A DNA stretch of 64,000 nucleotides from positions 48,358-112,357 of the forward strand of contig NZ_JONU01000015.1 of the NCBI RefSeq assembly GCF_000711985.1. Direction: 5' to 3'. Below, piece after piece: positions 60,039 to 64,000 of the stretch (position 1 is the stretch's first letter; every line of letters begins with the position of its first letter). A program made the position numbers and the translations under genes. Origin of the DNA: Rheinheimera texasensis DSM 17496. Its GTDB lineage: Bacteria > Pseudomonadota > Gammaproteobacteria > Enterobacterales > Alteromonadaceae. The notes beneath the pieces are model-generated. The model was given only the letters and a program-made list of their open reading frames with translations, did not search any database and was not told the DNA's origin.

Positions 60039-60854
60039 TTATTGTTGCGGAAAGTACCGCATCAGATCGGCATGGATCAGCGCATAGTCAGCTTCGCCAA
60101 AAAACTCGCGGTGATAACGGACTAAGTCGGCCTGATACTGCCGGTCCTGCATTTTCTGGTCGAGCAGGCGAATGAGTTGCAAACCCAGCGGGCTTTTGTT
60201 GCAGACGATATAGCCACGCGACAATGACACACCCTGCAGCGTTTGGCCGAACACTGGTTGGCTGATGCCTTGTTTTTTTAAGCTGGCCCGCACTATTGCG
60301 GCGAATTCAATCACCGCATCCAGTCGCTGTTTGCCGAGCATCAGTGCCAGGTTTTCGGCGGCGTCGTCGCCACTGCGAACAAAAAACTGCTGTGGATACT
60401 GTTTAATTAAGGCGTCAATTTCCGCGTTGTAACTGCGGCCCGCTGCTACACCGATTTTTAGCTCCGGGCGTTGTTTCAGCAATGCTGTCAGGTTTATCGG
60501 CTGATCAGAGAATGGCCGGGTACTGAGCAGTTGTAGCGGCGGGTAGACACTGGTTGGCAGTTTGGCGAAATACAAAAACTGCTCGCGCTCCGGCGTGTGG
60601 ACTTTATTCAGCGCACAATAATTGCTGTTTTGCCGCAGCAGCTCCCAGGCGCGGGCATTGCTGAGCAGCTTGGGTTCTATTTGCAGGTCGGGCAGGGCAA
60701 TTTGTTGAAGCTTGGGCAGGATGCGGGTTTCGACATTAATCCTTTTGTCGTCACTGAGCGGCATGTGATTTTCCAGCAACACCATCCGCAGCGGCGCAGC
60801 CAAAGCGGCAGTGCCAGTGAGAACACTCATCGCAAACAAAAAGTGTCGTATCAA
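60039..60854 (-). CDS. periplasmic solute-binding-like protein (TIGR02285 type)
   Basis: 271 residues if TTG 60854 is the start (GGGA six bases upstream, giving 'MIRHFLFAMSVLTGTAALAA' as a normal leader); a GTG at 60869 is the alternative. The mature part resembles TIGR02285-type SBP proteins: 'LRMVLLENHMPLSD', 'LLSNARAWELLRQNSNYCALNKVHTPEREQFLYFAKLP', 'RPELKIGVAAGRSYNAEID', 'AENLALMLGKQRLDAVIEFAAIVRASL', 'VYRSRGYIVCNKSP'-like end. No transporter is adjacent. Ligand unknown. Confidence 0.8.
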   Translation of the reverse strand: MIRHFLFAMSVLTGTAALAAPLRMVLLENHMPLSDDKRINVETRILPKLQQIALPDLQIEPKLLSNARAWELLRQNSNYCALNKVHTPEREQFLYFAKLPTSVYPPLQLLSTRPFSDQPINLTALLKQRPELKIGVAAGRSYNAEIDALIKQYPQQFFVRSGDDAAENLALMLGKQRLDAVIEFAAIVRASLKKQGISQPVFGQTLQGVSLSRGYIVCNKSPLGLQLIRLLDQKMQDRQYQADLVRYHREFFGEADYALIHADLMRYFPQQ

Positions 60855-60900
60855 TGTTGTTCCCACCAAATCGGGCTTTGATAAAACTCTAACCTACAAA

Positions 60901-60936
60901 CCGGTATTTTCGACTGGTTCCAATCGAAAATACCGG
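60901..60936. repeat. perfect 13-base-pair inverted repeat
   Basis: CCGGTATTTTCGA (60901-60913) and TCGAAAATACCGG (60924-60936) surround a ten-base spacer in the short gap between two leftward genes. There is no T tract beside it, so it is more like an operator or RNA stem than a classic terminator. Confidence 0.7.
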
Positions 60937-60966
60937 GGATTCGGCGCAATTGACCGGATATTGTCG

Positions 60967-62304
60967 TTATTTGCTGCGGATCAAATGTAGTTGCTGTTGG
61001 CGGCCATTGAGATAGTGGAACTGCTGACCGTCAAAATAACCGTCCTCTTCCAGCATAATGCGAATTTCGTTGCCCCAGGCCGGAATATCGACCGCGACAT
61101 TCAGCTCAATCGAGTATGCCGTGTTAGGGTAAAGCGGATAATCGCCGCTGCCCGGTGTGCCATGCTGGTTGTCCCACATCCCGATAGTCGGGCCGGCGGC
61201 ATGACCATGATGACCAATCGGATGGCTGTAAATAGTCGCTTTCAGGCCTTTTGCTTTGGCGTCTTGCAGACTTTTTGCCAGCAGCGCGTTGCCGCTGAGG
61301 CCGGTTTGAAAGTTGCCAGTCAGGATGTCCTGCGCCTGATTGCCGTGTTTCAGCGCTTGTTTTAGATAGTCAGGCGCATCGGTTTCACCCGGCCGCAGCA
61401 CATAGGCATGTTGTTGCTGGTCAGAATTTAACCGCAGATAAGTCAGGCCAAAATCGACGTGTAGTAGGTCGCCGGGTTGAATGATGTTGTCGGCTTTGGC
61501 AGCACTGAAAGCTTTGATTTGGTCAAACTTGCCCGAGCTGGGCCGCTGGATAGAGACTGTTGGGTGAAACCAGACCGGCAGGCCAAGCCGGGTGCTTTCC
61601 TGACGCAGCCACCAGACCACATCTTCAGTGCTGGTTTTACCGGGTGTCACCACTTCGTTGGAAAAAGCCCGGGCAATCAGCTTGTGGCCGATGGCGGTCA
61701 GGTTTTTATATTGCTCGATTTCCCCCGGCAACCGAGTTTCCAGCCAGCCGACCGCCAGTTTTTCGGCACTGACTAACTTGCCGGATAAGTCTGTGCCGAG
61801 GCTTTTTTTCAACAAATCCAGCTCGGTTGCGACCATACCATCAGCGTGACCATAACTACTTGACTGGTTAATGCCAATGCGTTTGGGGTTTTTACTGCGG
61901 ATAAGGTCGGCGAGCGCCTGCCATTGGTCCGGCTGTTTTTCCACGTCCCAGGCTTTTTTAAACGCAGTACCGACGTCATACCGCGCCACGGCATACAGTT
62001 CCGGAGCCTTGCCTGTGCCCGGATTGACTATCACCAACATGGTACGGCGGCGCGCTGACAGCCAGGTCGCCGGTAACATGGTTTTCAATACCGGGTCTTC
62101 ATTGTATTCCCGTGAAATCAGCAGCCACATATCGATGTTTTCGCGCTGCATCAGCGGCGGCAAAATTTGTGTCAGCCGTTGCTGCAGCAGATCATCCATC
62201 AGCCGGGCTTGTTCGCGTTCCGGCAACACTTCAGGCGCGGCAGTGGTGGCAAATACGGCCGGGCAGAACAGCAGCGCGAGCGCCAGATAATGTGATTTCA
62301 TCAT
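60967..62304 (-). CDS. exported M24 family Xaa-Pro peptidase-like enzyme
   Basis: 445 residues with a Sec leader ('MMKSHYLALALLFCPAVFA'). A creatinase-type N-terminal domain (about 30-200) precedes the pita-bread catalytic domain. Metal-ligand stretches are visible: 'LLHVDFGLTYLRLNSD' (first Asp pair region), 'YSHPIGHHGHAAGPTIGMWD' (His ligand), 'YSIELNVAVDIPAWGNEIRIMLEED' (Glu ligands). The family cleaves X-Pro bonds at peptide N-termini. AAAGGAAA precedes the ATG. Export places it with the other periplasmic peptidases of this window. Confidence 0.9.
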   Translation of the reverse strand: MMKSHYLALALLFCPAVFATTAAPEVLPEREQARLMDDLLQQRLTQILPPLMQRENIDMWLLISREYNEDPVLKTMLPATWLSARRRTMLVIVNPGTGKAPELYAVARYDVGTAFKKAWDVEKQPDQWQALADLIRSKNPKRIGINQSSSYGHADGMVATELDLLKKSLGTDLSGKLVSAEKLAVGWLETRLPGEIEQYKNLTAIGHKLIARAFSNEVVTPGKTSTEDVVWWLRQESTRLGLPVWFHPTVSIQRPSSGKFDQIKAFSAAKADNIIQPGDLLHVDFGLTYLRLNSDQQQHAYVLRPGETDAPDYLKQALKHGNQAQDILTGNFQTGLSGNALLAKSLQDAKAKGLKATIYSHPIGHHGHAAGPTIGMWDNQHGTPGSGDYPLYPNTAYSIELNVAVDIPAWGNEIRIMLEEDGYFDGQQFHYLNGRQQQLHLIRSK

Positions 62305-62499
62305 GGATTTCCTTTTAGATAGAGCCTGCTAAGCTGGCAACTATTGGCTGAAATTTATCCTAAAAGAAAACAATAGCCTGCAACAGGTCATTGGACCGGA
62401 TTTAGCGGGAGTTGGTCTTGTCGGTGCTGGTTGAAGAGATTCGCTGAGCCTGCGTCAGAGTCTTCGGGGGCTGCTGCAGGCGGTGATTGCTGGCCGGCG

Positions 62500-62894
62500 T
62501 TACGAGCAATGAATATCCTTGATTTTCCTCTGGCCGGCCTGCAAATGCAGCACGATAGTTTCCATGCTCTGATGATCGCGATCCTTACCCTTGTAGTTGC
62601 CTTTGGTATGGCTGCGGGCAATTGAAATGGCGAAATAAACGTTGATGCTGCTGATATTCATCAGCACTGCGCTCTACACTGCCGCCTTCATAGATAGTGA
62701 CATCATCAGCTAACAGCGCTTGCTTGTTGTTTGTCGCCGCTATTCAGCGCCTGGTGAAAGCTCGGCACAACCTTGGCGGCGGCTGCGTCGGTGCCTTTGA
62801 TGATGGCCGGCGTATGCGGCTGATTACCGTGGGCGAAAAGGTTAAAACTTAAAACGCTGAGCAGCAATAAAGTGCAGTAGCTGCGAAGTAGCAT
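62500..62894 (-). pseudogene. decayed exported NTF2/SnoaL-like (DUF4440-type) gene
   Basis: ATG 62894 opens a leader ('MLLRSYCTLLLLSVLSFNLFA') and a recognisable start 'AAAAKVVPSFHQALNSGDKQQA'. The frame then breaks at a 4-base duplication (CAAGCAAGC, near 62720). The next frame reads 'LLADDVTIYEGGSVERSADEYQQH', and a third reads 'AISIARSHTKGNYKGKDRDHQSMETIVLHLQAGQRKIKDIHCS' in pieces, ending at 62500. Order and wording fit SnoaL-like polyketide-cyclase-fold proteins, with the middle part (about 30-40 residues) missing. So it carries at least two lesions and is not functional as one protein. Confidence 0.75.
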
Positions 62895-63014
62895 AGAGAC
62901 GTTCCGTATCGTTGCAGAAGTCGAACGACTACAGTACGGGCAAAATAGTGATTAGAGAATCTATTGCGCAGCTGACAGCGTTGTGTCCGCTGGTGGCAGA
63001 AATAAGGAATTGGT

Positions 63015-63366
63015 ATGACTTCAGAGCGCATTTTCAATATGGCTTTTGCCAAAGTCTATTCGCTTTATGTACAGAAAGCGCAGCGTAAAAACCGGAGCCA
63101 GGCTGAAGTTGACCAGATTGTTTGCTGGTAGACCGGCTATGACGCCGCTGGGTTGGAGAAACAGTTGTGCAACGAAGTGAGTTTTCAGCAATTTTTTGCC
63201 GATGCGCCAGCGTTTCAGCTTAAAGCCGCTTTGTTCACCGGCGTGGTCTGTGGTGTTCGGGTAGGAGAGGTTGTGGGCCCTCTAATGCAAAAAAATCCGC
63301 TATCTCGACAAGCTAATTGATGAATTGGCAAAAGTGAAAGCGCTGGAGAAGATTTTGCGGCAGTAA
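63015..63366 (+). pseudogene. decayed DUF2200 gene
   Basis: From ATG 63015 the frame reads 'RIFNMAFAKVYSLYVQKAQRK' and 'QAEVDQIVCW', the start of DUF2200. An in-frame TAG at 63129-63131 replaces the Leu codon of the usual C-W-L-T-G-Y. Reading continues through 'TGYDAAGLEKQL', 'FFADAPAF', 'LFTGVVCGVRVGEV'. A run of seven A (63289-63295), one too many, shifts the frame; the correct frame resumes as 'IRYLDKLIDELAKVKALEKILRQ' to the stop. Both a nonsense and a frameshift lesion make it a clear pseudogene. DUF2200 function is unknown. Confidence 0.88.
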
Positions 63367-63577
63367 GCGATTAGGTATTTGGCTAAATTCCTGAGCTCGT
63401 GATATCGATTTGTTGGGGGTTGGTTGAATATTTCCATGGCAAACGCTTTAAATAAATGTATAATTTAAATTAATTGTTTATATTAATTGCCCGTGCCAAA
63501 TGAGCCCCACGATAGAATAAACGCGTTTTTATATACGTCGTATGTACCAGTGGAATGTTTTGATAAGGATTTTTAGA

Positions 63578-64000
63578 TTGTACACAAATTTACTGAAGAA
63601 GCTTTTCATATTGCTACTGAGTTGCTTTATTATTGGTTGTGGTGGCTCTGCTTCAGATAACCAAGACCTCCCAAAAGAACCTGCCAAACTCAGCTATGAA
63701 GTTTTAGCAATATCTTCAGTAGGTGGCAATGTCACCCCAAAAAGCCAAATAATCTTTTCTGGTGGCACAGCTACTTTAAATGTTGCTGCTGACAACGAAT
63801 ATGAAATTGAGAGTATACTTGGCTGCAATGGACAACTCAGTGGAAATCTCTACACAACCGGTATTATTACTTCTGCATGTGAAGTATCAGCAAAGTTCAA
63901 ATTAAAATCCTATGCAGTGACAGCGACGGCTTCGGAAGGCGGCACCATCACTCCGGGCAGTCAATTGGTCCAACATGGTCGTACGGCGGTTGTAAATATT
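63578..64000 (+). CDS. lipoprotein with bacterial InlB-like repeat domains (partial, runs off right edge)
   Basis: The frame is open from TTG 63578 to the window end (141 codons); AAGGA lies eight bases upstream. The leader 'LKKLFILLLSCFIIGC' has a lipobox I-I-G-C. The mature part begins a repeat unit with 'SSVGGNVTPKSQIIFSGGTATLNVAADNEYEIESILGCNG', then 'YTTGIITSACEVSAKF', and a second unit 'YAVTATASEGGTITPGSQLVQHGRTAVVNI'. These are bacterial repeat domains (divergent InlB B-repeat type) with paired cysteines. Such surface proteins are adhesion- or enzyme-associated. The gene is AT-richer than most of the window at its start. Confidence 0.75.
   Translation, partial: MYTNLLKKLFILLLSCFIIGCGGSASDNQDLPKEPAKLSYEVLAISSVGGNVTPKSQIIFSGGTATLNVAADNEYEIESILGCNGQLSGNLYTTGIITSACEVSAKFKLKSYAVTATASEGGTITPGSQLVQHGRTAVVNI

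Noticed and set aside
62388..62621. Open frames on both strands covering the decayed SnoaL-like tail
   Set aside because: They overlap the pseudogene in other frames and show no recognisable protein pattern.

Overview
The window looks like chromosomal DNA of a marine or freshwater gammaproteobacterium, close to Rheinheimera/Alishewanella or other Alteromonadales-like genera. This rests on gene content: a DUF3718 protein, an H-NOX/histidine-kinase pair, a Kdo transferase-Kdo kinase fusion, many secreted peptidases, a CpxRA-like pair and a cyanide-insensitive-type bd oxidase with a perfect FNR box. The genus is an inference. No rRNA, tRNA, CRISPR array, prophage or complete insertion sequence was found. 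Most of the window is moderately GC-rich with dense genes. AT-rich stretches occur at 30.5-31.7 kb and after 63.4 kb, both with features of acquired DNA.

Layout. 0-5.3 kb: a truncated beta-lactamase-fold lipoprotein, a DUF2306 membrane protein divergent from a membrane-anchored AraC regulator, an SH3/pesticin-like lysozyme, a GNAT and a PhzF-like protein lacking the usual catalytic Glu. 5.5-16.4 kb: two M3 oligopeptidases (periplasmic Dcp, cytosolic PrlC); a solute-binding protein/GNAT/EAL cluster; and prlC-lipoprotein-tag-rsmJ, followed by a peroxiredoxin. 16.4-24.8 kb: signalling genes (MASE1-PAS-GGDEF-EAL, CpxRA-like pair, EF-hand protein, DUF3718 protein, H-NOX with its kinase). 24.8-29.7 kb: gamma-glutamyltransferase, M1 aminopeptidase lipoprotein and a FIST-domain protein.

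29.7-32.0 kb is the most plastic region. It holds a 5'-truncated RHS tail fused to an M23 metallopeptidase toxin domain, an overlapping exported candidate immunity gene, and several inverted and direct repeats around them. 32.0-37.1 kb is an operon for ADP-heptose synthesis and inner-core LPS assembly (glycosyltransferase-like gene, gmhA, hldE, heptosyltransferase, gmhB, small membrane protein). The WaaA-KdkA fusion at 41.8 kb supplies the Kdo transfer and Kdo phosphorylation steps of the same pathway. Between them lie a solute-binding protein, an exported MsrA-thioredoxin-MsrB enzyme and a TonB receptor with a possible Fur site.

43.9-53.9 kb: a secreted subtilase, a YhiN-type flavoprotein, an SDR, an esterase, a lone Xre/MbcA/ParS-type C-terminal domain protein, a CBS protein, and a bd oxidase operon in which cydA and cydB are bracketed by two very small membrane-protein genes (34 and 57 codons). 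54-62.3 kb: a membrane histidine kinase/NtrC-type regulator pair, an LD-carboxypeptidase, a DUF3472-type lipoprotein, a solute-binding protein and an exported M24 peptidase. 62.5-64 kb: two decayed genes (NTF2/SnoaL-like and DUF2200), then the start of an AT-rich lipoprotein with bacterial repeat domains that runs off the edge.
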